A stretch of 64,000 nt of DNA from Frankiaceae bacterium (GTDB lineage Bacteria > Actinomycetota > Actinomycetes > BP-191): positions 1 through 64,000 of the forward strand of contig JAVEEC010000043.1 of the NCBI GenBank assembly GCA_030840645.1, given 5' to 3'. Below are positions 25,321-37,415 of the stretch, piece after piece. The stretch's first letter is position 1, and each line of letters begins with the position of its first letter. The position numbers and the translations under genes are program-made. The notes beneath the pieces were generated by a model. That model had not been told where the DNA came from. It ran no database searches and was given only the letters and a program-made list of their open reading frames with translations.

Positions 25321-27063
25321 CTAGCTGAGGAACAGCCGCCGGGGGTCGAGCCGGCCGACCAGCGGCAGGTGGACCAGCGTCTTGCCGCTCGTGTCGACGG
25401 TGACCGTCGCGCCCTGGCCGCCGGCCGGGTCGTCGTACGGCTTCGGCACGACCCACTCGGTCTGCACGTCCATGACCAGCAGCCCGATCGCGTGCCCCTT
25501 GCGGAACGTGTAGTCCTGCGGCTTGGCGACGATCGTGGCGCCGTTCGCGCCGGGCTTCCAGAGCTCGCGCTTGGCCAGGGTGTTGCGGTACCGCGAGTCG
25601 AGCCAGCCCCGGGTGACGCCGAGCAGGGCGTTCTTCTTGCTCGGGTACCGCATGCCGCCCGCCGTCGAGAAGTGCGCGGGGTCGATGTCGACCACGCTGA
25701 CGGCGTACGTCACCCAGGTGCGCTGCACGGTCGACCAGACGGTGACCGACGGCGAGCCGAACAGCCGGACGTCGGAGGCCAGCGTCGGCGACTCGAACCA
25801 CGCGCCGGTGCCGCCCTTCTGCCGGGCGGCGGCGAGGGCGCCGGACTCGCTGCTGTTGCCGGTGAGCGCGTACGTGGCGCCGGTGCCCGCGGACTTCGGC
25901 CTGGTCGGCAGCAGCGCCTGGTCGTAGCCGTTGACGCTCGCCTGCTGCGCGTAGAGCACGACGTCGGTCGTCTTCGGCACGGGGCCGTTGACGAAGCCGA
26001 TCGTGCCCTTCGAGTCGGCGGTCTGCGAGATGACCTCGGGGGTCCGCAGGACGTCGTTCTTCACCCCGCGCAGGAAGTGGTCCATCCACGCGTGCCGCAG
26101 GGCCGGGTAGTCGCCGCCCGGGGTGCCGTGGCCCGCCCACCGCGTACCGACCGCGAGGCGGCGGAACGACGACTTGGTCAGCCCCTTCCAGAAGCGGATG
26201 CCGGTGTCCTGCTTGACGTTCCAGTCACCCCAGTTCAACGCCACGAGCACCGGGATGGTGACCTTCGCGGCGTCCTTGGCGTAGTCGCGCTCGGTCCAGA
26301 ACGCGTCGTAGTCGGGGTTCGGCGAGTACCCGCCCTGCATGTGCTTGACCTCGTCGCACGGCGTGACGGTCGTGGTCGCGCGCTCCTGGTAGTGGTCCTG
26401 GTCGTATGTCGTCGGCGGGAGCTGGTTGGTGCCGAAGTCGAACGACACCGGCGTGTCGAAGCCCTGCTCGTCGATGACCAGGCCTGGGCTCTCGTTGCCC
26501 ATCCGCTCGTTGTTGAACGAGTACCGCATGCCGCCGGAGAACGCGTAGTCGTACCAGCGGGAGATCGCGGCCTCGGGCACGATCGTCGTGAGGTGCGGCG
26601 GGCGGGTGACGGCGGCCGCCATCGCCGTGGTGCCGTCGTAGGAGCCGCCGATCATGCCGATCTTGCCGGTGGACCACGGCTGCTTCGCGATCCACTCGAC
26701 GATGTCGTACGCGGTCTCCTTCTCGCGCTTGCCGCCGTAGTCGTAGCAGCCGCCTGACTCGCCGGTGCCGATGACGTCGGCGTTGACCCGGGCGAAGCCG
26801 TCGACGGTCCACTGGCCGGCGTCGGAGAGCCGGTCCTCGAGGGTGCCGTAGTACGGCGAGTAGGTCAGCACGGAGGCGGCGCGCACGACCTTGCCCCCGA
26901 CGGTCGGGTGCGCGACCGAGAGGTGGATGAACGCGTGCCGCGTCGGGACGATGTACTCCTTCGTCACCGAGCTGTACAGGCCGTCGGTCGCGGCGGGCGA
27001 CGGCGCGGCGAGAGCGGTCGCGATCAGCAGGCCGGCGACGACGCCGGCGACACGGGCACGCAC
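25321..27063 (-). CDS. Secreted CocE/X-Pro dipeptidyl-peptidase-type hydrolase (third paralogue)
   Basis: A 580-residue precursor. Signal peptide VAGVVAGLLIATALAAPSPA, nucleophile motif GGSYDG, Asp in NWGDWNVKQD and His in RWAGHGTPGG, then a C-terminal jelly-roll domain. GTG 27063 is chosen because GGAG is about 7 bases upstream. A hairpin (27074-27100) abuts this ribosome-binding site. It resembles the enzyme at 5432-7084 more than the one at 9557-11263 (both carry a KEYIVPT/RAYVPTKYG-type strand after the signal). It converges on the LVIVD gene. Confidence 0.9.
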   Translation of the reverse strand: MRARVAGVVAGLLIATALAAPSPAATDGLYSSVTKEYIVPTRHAFIHLSVAHPTVGGKVVRAASVLTYSPYYGTLEDRLSDAGQWTVDGFARVNADVIGTGESGGCYDYGGKREKETAYDIVEWIAKQPWSTGKIGMIGGSYDGTTAMAAAVTRPPHLTTIVPEAAISRWYDYAFSGGMRYSFNNERMGNESPGLVIDEQGFDTPVSFDFGTNQLPPTTYDQDHYQERATTTVTPCDEVKHMQGGYSPNPDYDAFWTERDYAKDAAKVTIPVLVALNWGDWNVKQDTGIRFWKGLTKSSFRRLAVGTRWAGHGTPGGDYPALRHAWMDHFLRGVKNDVLRTPEVISQTADSKGTIGFVNGPVPKTTDVVLYAQQASVNGYDQALLPTRPKSAGTGATYALTGNSSESGALAAARQKGGTGAWFESPTLASDVRLFGSPSVTVWSTVQRTWVTYAVSVVDIDPAHFSTAGGMRYPSKKNALLGVTRGWLDSRYRNTLAKRELWKPGANGATIVAKPQDYTFRKGHAIGLLVMDVQTEWVVPKPYDDPAGGQGATVTVDTSGKTLVHLPLVGRLDPRRLFLS

Positions 27064-27073
27064 GGGAACGCTC

Positions 27074-27100
27074 CAGGGGTCGCGAGACGGGAGACCCCTG
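27074..27100 (-). promoter_or_regulatory. Leader hairpin next to the CocE-3 ribosome-binding site
   Basis: Arms 27074-27081 (CAGGGGTC) and 27093-27100 (GACCCCTG) are perfect complements around an 11-base loop, 10 bases upstream of GTG 27063. One arm shares a base with the GGAG of the ribosome-binding site. It could tune translation. Confidence 0.4.
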
Positions 27101-27102
27101 AA

Positions 27103-27131
27103 GTTCGCCACCGGCCCGCTCCTGACCTGCC
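27103..27131 (-). promoter_or_regulatory. Shared secretome promoter-like element, copy 4 (CocE hydrolase 3)
   Basis: On the minus strand, GGCAGG (27131-27126), 18 bases, then CGAAC (27107-27103), ending 39 bases before GTG 27063. The first 12 bases (GGCAGGTCAGGA) are identical to copy 1, and most of the spacer is also alike (GGCCGGTGG against GGCCCGTGT). Confidence 0.6.
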
Positions 27132-27146
27132 CCGGGCCGGTGGCGA
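27105..27146 (-). terminator. 13-bp stem-loop after the cysteine-peptide operon
   Basis: Arms 27105-27117 and 27134-27146 (core CGCCACCGGCCC / GGGCCGGTGGCG) pair perfectly around a 16-base loop. It begins 5 bases after the last peptide gene's stop and is a strong terminator candidate. It overlaps the promoter-like element of the next gene. Confidence 0.55.
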
Positions 27147-27151
27147 CGGCC

Positions 27152-27325
27152 TCAGCCGAACAGGCGGCACACGTTGACGTGCTGGCAGATGGTGTCGAGC
27201 GCGGCGCAGAACTCGGGGAACGCCTGCTTGTTGCACGCGAACGCGTGCGCGGGCGGGGCCATCGGCGCGGAGACCGCGAGCGCGACGCTCGCGCCGAGGG
27301 CGAGCCGGAGGAGACGCTGCTTCAT
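27152..27325 (-). CDS. Secreted four-cysteine peptide A (57 aa)
   Basis: A short gene. The signal peptide (RLLRLALGASVALAVSAPMA, then PPAHA) is followed by a mature part of about 29 residues, FACNKQAFPEFC, then AALDTICQHVNVCRLFG. The four cysteines are spaced C-x8-C-x6-C-x5-C. Two sister peptides lie just upstream with the same order. AAAGG lies upstream of the ATG at 27325. Unknown function; disulfide-stabilised helical hairpin is a reasonable guess. Confidence 0.65.
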   Translation of the reverse strand: MKQRLLRLALGASVALAVSAPMAPPAHAFACNKQAFPEFCAALDTICQHVNVCRLFG

Positions 27326-27349
27326 GAAGTGACCTTTCGAGGGGAGGGG

Positions 27350-27526
27350 TCAGTCGAGGTTGCAGGCGAGCCCGAACGGTTCCAGCACGTGGCAGGCGGC
27401 GGCGATCGCGTCGCAGACGAGGTGGAACGTCGGGTTGCAGGTGGACGCCTGAGCCGGGGCCGCGGGTGCGGCGACGGCGAGGGCGACGGCGGCGCCGAGC
27501 GCGAGCGCGGCGAGGCGGGCCGTCAT
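27350..27526 (-). CDS. Secreted four-cysteine peptide B (58 aa)
   Basis: The signal peptide (LAALALGAAVALAVAAPAAP, AQA) precedes STCNPTFHLVC, DAIAAACHVLEPFGLACNLD. The cysteine spacing is C-x7-C-x6-C-x9-C. ATG 27526 overlaps the stop of the upstream sister gene by 4 bases (ATGA), so the two are translationally coupled. No family is recognised. Confidence 0.65.
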   Translation of the reverse strand: MTARLAALALGAAVALAVAAPAAPAQASTCNPTFHLVCDAIAAACHVLEPFGLACNLD

Positions 27527-27711
27527 CCGAACGAGCAGAGCTCGGTGTTGCCGCCGGCCTCGCCGAACGTGCGGCAGGTGGTCCCGACGACGAGACAGGC
27601 GGCCTGGCCGACCTCGTCCTGGCACGACCACGCGTGCGAGGGGGCGGTCATCGGCACGGACAGGAGGGCGGCTGCGGCGCCGCCGAGGGCGATGCGGACG
27701 AGGCGACTCAC
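27523..27711 (-). CDS. Secreted four-cysteine peptide C (62 aa), first gene of the operon
   Basis: The signal peptide (VRIALGGAAAALLSVPMTA, PSHA) precedes WSCQDEVGQAAC, LVVGTTCRTFGEAGGNTELC. The spacing is C-x8-C-x6-C-x12-C. GTG 27711 has AGGA upstream (GGAAGGAACCCCTC). The shared promoter-like element lies 38 bases upstream. The constant x6 between the second and third Cys across all three peptides argues for one fold. Confidence 0.65.
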   Translation of the reverse strand: MSRLVRIALGGAAAALLSVPMTAPSHAWSCQDEVGQAACLVVGTTCRTFGEAGGNTELCSFG

Positions 27712-27749
27712 GAGGGGTTCCTTCCGTAGGGGGTGAAGGTGCCCGCGTG

Positions 27750-27778
27750 CTTCGTCACCGGACCCCCGGGTACCTGCC
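27750..27778 (-). promoter_or_regulatory. Shared secretome promoter-like element, copy 5 (cysteine-peptide operon)
   Basis: On the minus strand, GGCAGG (27778-27773), an 18-base spacer, then CGAAG (27754-27750), ending 38 bases before GTG 27711. It sits in the 82-base divergent region before metF. Confidence 0.6.
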
Positions 27779-27793
27779 GGTAGCCTGCTGCCC

Positions 27794-28651
27794 ATGACCA
27801 AGGTGGCGGAGATCCTCGCGCGCGGGCGCTCGTTCTCGTTCGAGTTCTTCCCGCCGAAGAACGACCTGGAGCAGGCCGCGCTGGTCCGCACGATGCGCGA
27901 GCTGGAGCCGTTGGAGCCGTCGTTCGTGTCGGTGACGTACCGCGGCGGGCGGTCCTCGCGGGAGCGGACCCACGACCTGGTCGCGGGGATGCTCAAGACC
28001 ACGTCGTTGAACCCGATGGCGCACCTGATCTGCGTGGCGCACACCAGGATCGAGCTGGCCGAGATCCTGGTGAACTTCCGCAAGGCCGGGGTGGAGAACC
28101 TCATGGCGCTCGGCGGCGACCCGCCGACCGACCCGGACGCGGCCGAGGGCGAGCTGCGGTACGCGGCGGAGCTGGTCGAGCTGGCGCGGGCGATCGGCGG
28201 CTTCTCCATCGGCGTGGCGGCACACCCGATCGGGCACCCGCGGTCGCCCTCGATGGCCGAGGACCGCGACCGGCTCGCGGAGAAGCTGCGGATGGCGGAC
28301 TTCGCGGTCACGCAGTTCTTCTTCGACGTCGCCGACTACCTCTCGCTCGTCGACGACCTGGCGAAGCGCGGCGTCGACAAGCCGGTGCTGCCGGGGATCA
28401 TGCCGGTCACGTCGCTCGCGTCGGTGCCGCGGATGGCGACGATGGGCGCCGCCGTCCCGCCCGCGCTCGCCGAACGCCTGGAGCGGGCCGGCGATGACGA
28501 GTCGGTACGCCGGGCCGGCATCGACGCCGCGACCGAGCTCTGCGACCGGCTGCTCGCCGAGGGCGCGCCGGGCCTGCACTTCTACACGCTGAACCGGTCC
28601 ACGGCGACGCGCGAGATCCACGCGGCGCTCGGTCTCAGCGCCACTCCGTGA
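27794..28651 (+). CDS. metF: Methylenetetrahydrofolate reductase
   Basis: A 285-residue flavoprotein that reduces 5,10-methylene-THF to 5-methyl-THF for methionine synthesis. Family motifs: FSFEFFPPK at the N-terminus, VSVTYRGGR, ALGGDPPTD and LHFYTLNRS near the C-terminus, the last containing the folate-binding strand. Length is normal for the bacterial enzyme. Its stop overlaps the start of the next gene (GTGA). Confidence 0.96.
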   Translation: MTKVAEILARGRSFSFEFFPPKNDLEQAALVRTMRELEPLEPSFVSVTYRGGRSSRERTHDLVAGMLKTTSLNPMAHLICVAHTRIELAEILVNFRKAGVENLMALGGDPPTDPDAAEGELRYAAELVELARAIGGFSIGVAAHPIGHPRSPSMAEDRDRLAEKLRMADFAVTQFFFDVADYLSLVDDLAKRGVDKPVLPGIMPVTSLASVPRMATMGAAVPPALAERLERAGDDESVRRAGIDAATELCDRLLAEGAPGLHFYTLNRSTATREIHAALGLSATP

Positions 28652-30195
28652 GCCGGGGGCCGCGGGTCGGCTGGCTCGGCCGGCGGGACCGGCTCTGGAC
28701 CGTGTACCTGCCACTCGTCGCCGCGGGGGCCGGCACGGCGCTGCGGCTCTCGGCGTACCTGCACCGGCGCTCGCTGTGGTTCGACGAGGCAATGGTCGCG
28801 CAGAACATCGCCCACCGGTCCTACCGCGGCCTGACGCACCCGCTCGCGCTGCACCAGGGCGCGCCGGTCGGGTGGCTCTGGGCGCAGCGGACCTCGATCC
28901 TCGCCTTCGGGGAGAACGAGTACGCGTGGCGGCTGTTCCCGCTGCTCTGCGGCATCGGGGTGCTGCTCGCGACGTGGGCCGTCGCGCGGCGCCTGCTGCC
29001 GAAGCCGTTCGTGTTCGTTCCGGTCGCGCTCGCCGCGGTCAACACCGCGTTGATCGACTACTCCAACGAGGCGAAGCAGTACGAGACCGACGCGTTCGCC
29101 GCGGTCGGGCTGCTCGCGCTGACGCTGCCGCTGCTCGACCGGGTCACGCCGCGCCGGCTCGCGGTGTGGACGGCGGCGGGCGCGGTGGCCGTGTGGTTCT
29201 CGCACCCGGCGGTCTTCTTCGCGGGGGCGTACACACTGGCGGTCGTCGTCGCGGCGCTGCTGCGGCGCAACGTCCGCGACGCGGTCCTGGGGGCGGCGGC
29301 GGGCGCGGCGGTCGCGGCGTCGTTCGCCGTGGGCTACCTGCTGATCGTCCGCCATACCAACGACGACCCGGTGCTGTTCCAGTACTGGCGCAACGCGCAC
29401 GGCTTCCCGCTGGCGGGGCAGCGGCGGCAGTGGGTCGGGGACGCGCTGCGCGGGTTCCTGCACACGCCGGCCGGCCTGTCGCCGCCGCTGTGGCTCGCGG
29501 TGCTGCTGCTCGCCGCTGGTCTGGTGACGTACGCCGTCCGCCGGCCCGCCGTGCCGGTCGCGCTCGCGGTGCCGGCGGTGCTGCTCGTCGCGGCGGCGGT
29601 CGCCCAGCGGTACCCGTTCGCCGGCCGGCTCACGATGGGCCTGGTCCCCCTGGCACTGGTCACGGCCTGCGGGCTGCTCGCCGCGCGGTGGCGCCTCGCC
29701 CGCGTCGTCGGTCTGGCCGCGCTGCTCGTCGTGGCCCGCGCGCCCGCGGACCTCGCCGTCGAACGCGTCGAGCACCCGCGCGAGATGCAGGAGGTGCGGC
29801 AGGCTCTCCAGTACGTCCGCGCCCACCTGCAGCCGGGCGACAAGGTCGTCGCGACCGGCCACGGCTACGCCGTCACCGCGTACTACGCCGGCCTGCTCCA
29901 CGTGCCCATCGACGCGACCGTCGAGCACTCGCCCGAGGCGGCGGACTGCGACGACCGCGACGACCTCGCCCCGGCGTTCGACGGCGGCGGGCGGGTCTGG
30001 CTGGTGATCGCGCAGATCGCGCCGGCGCAGTTCTACGATCTCCTCGCGCGCTTCGGCGAGGTCGCGGAGCGGGTCGACGCGGACACCCCGACGGGTGCGT
30101 GGGCGTACGCGTACACCGCCCGCCCGGCCGTCCCCGCTGACGTCCGGCACCGGCAGTGCCTGCTCCTGGAGACGCCGCCGCCCCTGGCGCGGTGA
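28648..30195 (+). CDS. Polytopic membrane protein, GT39/ArnT-like glycosyltransferase candidate
   Basis: A 515-residue protein with about ten membrane spans. The first periplasmic loop holds SLWFDEAMVAQN, the Asp-Glu motif of GT-C enzymes that use polyprenyl-phosphate sugars. The last 130 residues form a soluble extracytoplasmic domain. It probably transfers a sugar from a lipid donor outside the membrane; donor and acceptor are unknown. It is translationally coupled to metF (4-base overlap), a coupling with no obvious functional reason. Confidence 0.75.
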   Translation: MSRGPRVGWLGRRDRLWTVYLPLVAAGAGTALRLSAYLHRRSLWFDEAMVAQNIAHRSYRGLTHPLALHQGAPVGWLWAQRTSILAFGENEYAWRLFPLLCGIGVLLATWAVARRLLPKPFVFVPVALAAVNTALIDYSNEAKQYETDAFAAVGLLALTLPLLDRVTPRRLAVWTAAGAVAVWFSHPAVFFAGAYTLAVVVAALLRRNVRDAVLGAAAGAAVAASFAVGYLLIVRHTNDDPVLFQYWRNAHGFPLAGQRRQWVGDALRGFLHTPAGLSPPLWLAVLLLAAGLVTYAVRRPAVPVALAVPAVLLVAAAVAQRYPFAGRLTMGLVPLALVTACGLLAARWRLARVVGLAALLVVARAPADLAVERVEHPREMQEVRQALQYVRAHLQPGDKVVATGHGYAVTAYYAGLLHVPIDATVEHSPEAADCDDRDDLAPAFDGGGRVWLVIAQIAPAQFYDLLARFGEVAERVDADTPTGAWAYAYTARPAVPADVRHRQCLLLETPPPLAR

Positions 30196-30215
30196 CGCCG
30201 AGTAATTCTTCGGCG
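30196..30215 (+). terminator. Short stem-loop after the GT39-like gene
   Basis: CGCCGA (30196-30201) and TCGGCG (30210-30215) pair around an 8-base loop, immediately after the stop at 30193-30195. The stem is short and no U-tract follows, so terminator function is tentative. Confidence 0.35.
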
Positions 30216-30318
30216 CTCGTCTTGATTCGTACCGCGCGGTGGGGGCAGGGTAGGGGCCACGCTCCGGGTCCGGTCCAGACAGTCGCCGAGCCTGCGGCAC
30301 GGGGAAAGCCGGCTCGTC

Positions 30319-31029
30319 GTGACGCTCACCGTCCAGACAGCCCCGCCCGCTCACATCACCGAGCAAGCGGTTTCGGCACTCGTCCGAACCCACCTCGCCC
30401 TCGCCGAACGGCTGGCGCTGCGCTACGCGGGCCGCGGCCAGCCGTACGAGGACCTGCAACAGGTCGCGTACCTCGGCCTGGTCACCGCCGCCCGGCGGTT
30501 CGACCCGGAGCGGGGCGTGCAGTTCGTGACGTTCGCGCAGGCGACCGTCGTCGGCGAGCTGAAGAAGTACTTCCGCGACTACTCGTGGGGGCTGCGGGTC
30601 GCCCGGCCGGTACAGGAGCTGTACCTCGCGGTCCGTACGGCCTCCGAGGAGCTGACCCAGCGCACCGGCCGGTCACCCACACCGGCCGAGCTGGCGGCGG
30701 TGGTCGGCGCGACGGAGGACGACGTGGTCGAGTCGCTGGAGGCGGGTGCCGCGCTGCACGTGGACTCCCTGGACCTGCCGGTCCGCGACGAGGAGAGGCC
30801 GCGCGAAGTGCCGTGCGACGAGGACGGGTTCCGCGTCGTGGACGAACGGTCGTGGCTCGTTCCCGCGCTGCACACGCTGCCCGAGCGGGAGCGGGAGATC
30901 CTGCGGCTGCGGTTCTTCGAGGGGCTGCCGCAGTCGGCGATCGCGCTGCGGATCGGCGTCAGCCAGATGCACGTGTCGCGGCTGCTGGCCCGGTCGCTGG
31001 CGGCGCTGCGCGCCTGCGCCCCTGACTGA
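30319..31029 (+). CDS. SigB/SigF-type stress sigma factor
   Basis: A 236-residue group 3 sigma factor. Region 2 (YEDLQQVAYLGLVTAARRFD, FVTFAQATVVGELKKYFRD), region 3 (ELTQRTGRSPTPAELAAVV) and region 4 (LPEREREILRLRFFEGLPQS) are complete. In actinomycetes these factors are controlled by anti-sigma and anti-anti-sigma switches. None is adjacent; the degenerate HATPase at 9072 is too far and lacks key residues. GTG 30319 is the start; I see no certain self-dependent promoter upstream. Confidence 0.9.
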   Translation: MTLTVQTAPPAHITEQAVSALVRTHLALAERLALRYAGRGQPYEDLQQVAYLGLVTAARRFDPERGVQFVTFAQATVVGELKKYFRDYSWGLRVARPVQELYLAVRTASEELTQRTGRSPTPAELAAVVGATEDDVVESLEAGAALHVDSLDLPVRDEERPREVPCDEDGFRVVDERSWLVPALHTLPEREREILRLRFFEGLPQSAIALRIGVSQMHVSRLLARSLAALRACAPD

Positions 31030-31149
31030 GCGGGCACGCGGCGCACCGCCGGCCTGGGCGAGCGGCCGGCTCGTTCCGTGAAGATCACCACGCTCGAGAG
31101 GGGCGGGTGGGCTGCACAGAACGCGAGGGGACGGGGGCCGAGCGGGAGG

Positions 31150-32568
31150 TTAGCTCGGAGCAGTGCCCGAGCGCCGGCGGCGCGGGCGCGGCGGCGGCGG
31201 CTCGGGATCGGGCTGCAGCCAGGACGTCGACGCGAGGTCGAGCGCCCGCCGCAACTGCGTCGTCACCGAGCCCGAACGGTCGTCGCGCGGCGACGAGAAG
31301 TACCGCGTGTGCGCGTACGCGGGCGCCCACCGCCGCCAGTCCTTCGCCGTCACCGGAACGTCCTCGATCCCGGGCCCGAACAACGGTGCCAGCGGACCGC
31401 CGAACCAGTCGCCGAACACCCCCCACCCCGCGGGGAACCACAGGTTGGTCCACCGCACCGGCGCGAACGGCGCGCCGTGGTAGAGCACCCGCCGCTTCTT
31501 GTTCGCCGTCTGCCAGGAGAACCAGAGCCGCGTCGTCCCCTTGTTCCAGTCGCCGAGGTCGGACTGCGGCGGGCAGGTCGGGATCTCGCGCCGGAGGACG
31601 TGTTCGTCGAAGTCCGCGCGGTTGCGGGTGTAGAGGTCGTCGGCGAAGTACATCGGCGTGCCGACGCTGACGAAGTCGGTGACCAGCCACGGGCTGCCCT
31701 GCGCGCGCAGCCCGCGCCAGAGCGCGCGTTGCGCGTCGCGGTACGCCGCCACCTGCGCGGGCGAGGGCTCCGCGGGCAGGTCGGAGGCGAGGCGTTCGAC
31801 CTCTGCCAGGCCGGCCGGAGCGCCGTCGGCGACGTGGGTGTTCGGCAGCAGGTCGTGCGCGTGCGCCCACAGGTACGCGATGCCGTCGTACGCGATGTAC
31901 GCCCCGAGGCTGTGCGCGACGACGACGATCCGGTCGTACTTCTCCGACTCGTGCAGCCCGCGCAGCAGGTCGACCATGCCCTTGCGGATCTCCCGGCGGA
32001 CCTCGTACGAACGCGGCGACGTGTCGAGGTAGCGGACCACGTCGACGAACGAGTTCGTCAGCGGCCCGGGCAGCACGCGCGTGATCACGTAGATGAGAAC
32101 GGTGGAGAGCAGCCCGGTGCCGAGGAGCCGTTGCGCGGCCTCCGCGACGCCGTTGCCGCCGAACACGTTCAGCGGATGGCCGAACACCAGCAGCGAGGCG
32201 ACGAACGCCCAGAACACCACCCAGACCAGCCGCAGGCCGGACGGCACCCGCCACGGCGGGCGCAGCAGCATTCGCCGGAACGTCGGCCAGAGGTCGCCGA
32301 GCCGGTTGCCCTGCATCAGGTGCGCCCAGTGGTACTCGTAGAACGCCGTCTTGGCGTGCCGCTCGACGCCGCCGAACGCCGGCTCGCGCCGCGCCAGGTA
32401 GATGCGCGACTCGAACGAGTCGGTGATCGGGTCCGGCTCCGAGTAGTACGCCGGCTCGCCGTCGGCGCGGTCCGGGATCGCGGCGGCGATGAACCGATGC
32501 AACGTCTCCTGCGGTCGTTGCTCGCCCATGCCGTGCACGATCACCACGGCCTGCCTGACCTGCTCCAT
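31150..32568 (-). CDS. Alpha/beta hydrolase with two membrane segments
   Basis: A 472-residue protein. The N-terminus VVIVHGMGEQRP supplies an oxyanion His-Gly. The nucleophile elbow is VVAHSLGAY (Ser near 219). Between them are two hydrophobic spans (LRLVWVVFWAFVASLLVFG and STVLIYVITRVL), so the enzyme sits at the membrane with a cytoplasmic catalytic domain. A lipase or esterase role is possible. The C-terminus is Pro/Arg-rich. ATG 32568 has GGGGAG 5 bases upstream. Confidence 0.75.
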   Translation of the reverse strand: MEQVRQAVVIVHGMGEQRPQETLHRFIAAAIPDRADGEPAYYSEPDPITDSFESRIYLARREPAFGGVERHAKTAFYEYHWAHLMQGNRLGDLWPTFRRMLLRPPWRVPSGLRLVWVVFWAFVASLLVFGHPLNVFGGNGVAEAAQRLLGTGLLSTVLIYVITRVLPGPLTNSFVDVVRYLDTSPRSYEVRREIRKGMVDLLRGLHESEKYDRIVVVAHSLGAYIAYDGIAYLWAHAHDLLPNTHVADGAPAGLAEVERLASDLPAEPSPAQVAAYRDAQRALWRGLRAQGSPWLVTDFVSVGTPMYFADDLYTRNRADFDEHVLRREIPTCPPQSDLGDWNKGTTRLWFSWQTANKKRRVLYHGAPFAPVRWTNLWFPAGWGVFGDWFGGPLAPLFGPGIEDVPVTAKDWRRWAPAYAHTRYFSSPRDDRSGSVTTQLRRALDLASTSWLQPDPEPPPPRPRRRRSGTAPS

Positions 32569-32658
32569 GCCGTCTCCCCTCGACCTGCGGCCAGTCTGCC
32601 CCGACGGCGGGACCAGCGCCGCCAGGCCGGTGTACCCGCCGCGCGTACCGTCGGGCGT

Positions 32659-32943
32659 ATGGCTGCCGTCGTGACCGACAACCCCTCCGCGCTGCGCTAC
32701 GAGATCCGCGTCGATGACGACCTCGCCGGCTTCGCGGCGTACGGCCGGCTGCACGACGTCATCACGTTCACCCACACCGAGATCGACCCGGCCTACGAGG
32801 GGCAGGGCCTCGGCTCGACCCTGGCCCGCGCGGCGCTGGACGACGCCCGCGCGAAGGGGCTGCGGGTGCGGCCCCACTGCCCGTTCATCCGCTCCTACAT
32901 CGGCCGCCACCCCGAGTACGCCGACCTCGTCGACCCCGGCTGA
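32659..32943 (+). CDS. Small GNAT-type N-acetyltransferase (YjdJ/Gtn-like)
   Basis: A 94-residue minimal acetyltransferase. The pattern ITFTHTEIDPAYEGQGLGST, ALDDARAKGLRVRPHCPF and the terminal YIGRHPEY is the hallmark of the short GNAT subfamily, where the conserved Cys after the CoA loop is catalytic. The substrate is unknown. It converges on glnD; the 50-base gap holds an alternating inverted repeat. Confidence 0.9.
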   Translation: MAAVVTDNPSALRYEIRVDDDLAGFAAYGRLHDVITFTHTEIDPAYEGQGLGSTLARAALDDARAKGLRVRPHCPFIRSYIGRHPEYADLVDPG

Positions 32944-32949
32944 CCGCCA

Positions 32950-32978
32950 TCCCCAGAATTCTGGGGACATCCCCAGAA
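32950..32978. repeat. Three alternating 9-bp inverted units between convergent genes
   Basis: TCCCCAGAA (32950-32958), TTCTGGGGA (32959-32967) and TCCCCAGAA (32970-32978). The first two form a perfect 18-bp palindrome, and the second pair forms a 9-bp hairpin with a 2-base loop. It may be a bidirectional terminator with alternative foldings or a multi-site operator. Confidence 0.55.
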
Positions 32979-32993
32979 AACTACGGATGGAGC

Positions 32994-37281
<4,288 letters not shown>

Positions 37282-37415
37282 TCACTTCGCACCCGGTGAT
37301 GCCGACGCTACGGGTACGACCCCCGAGGGACGCTTGGTTTGGGCAGGACGACACCGCGATCGTCCCCCGTGCAGGCTCGACGCCGCCTCTTCGTGCAAGG
37401 AGCAAGAGGAGCGTC

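Noticed and set aside
30244-30270. GGCAGG upstream of the SigB/F-type gene as a sixth copy of the secretome element
   Set aside because: No CGAA block occurs at 17-18 bases, and the gene product is not exported.
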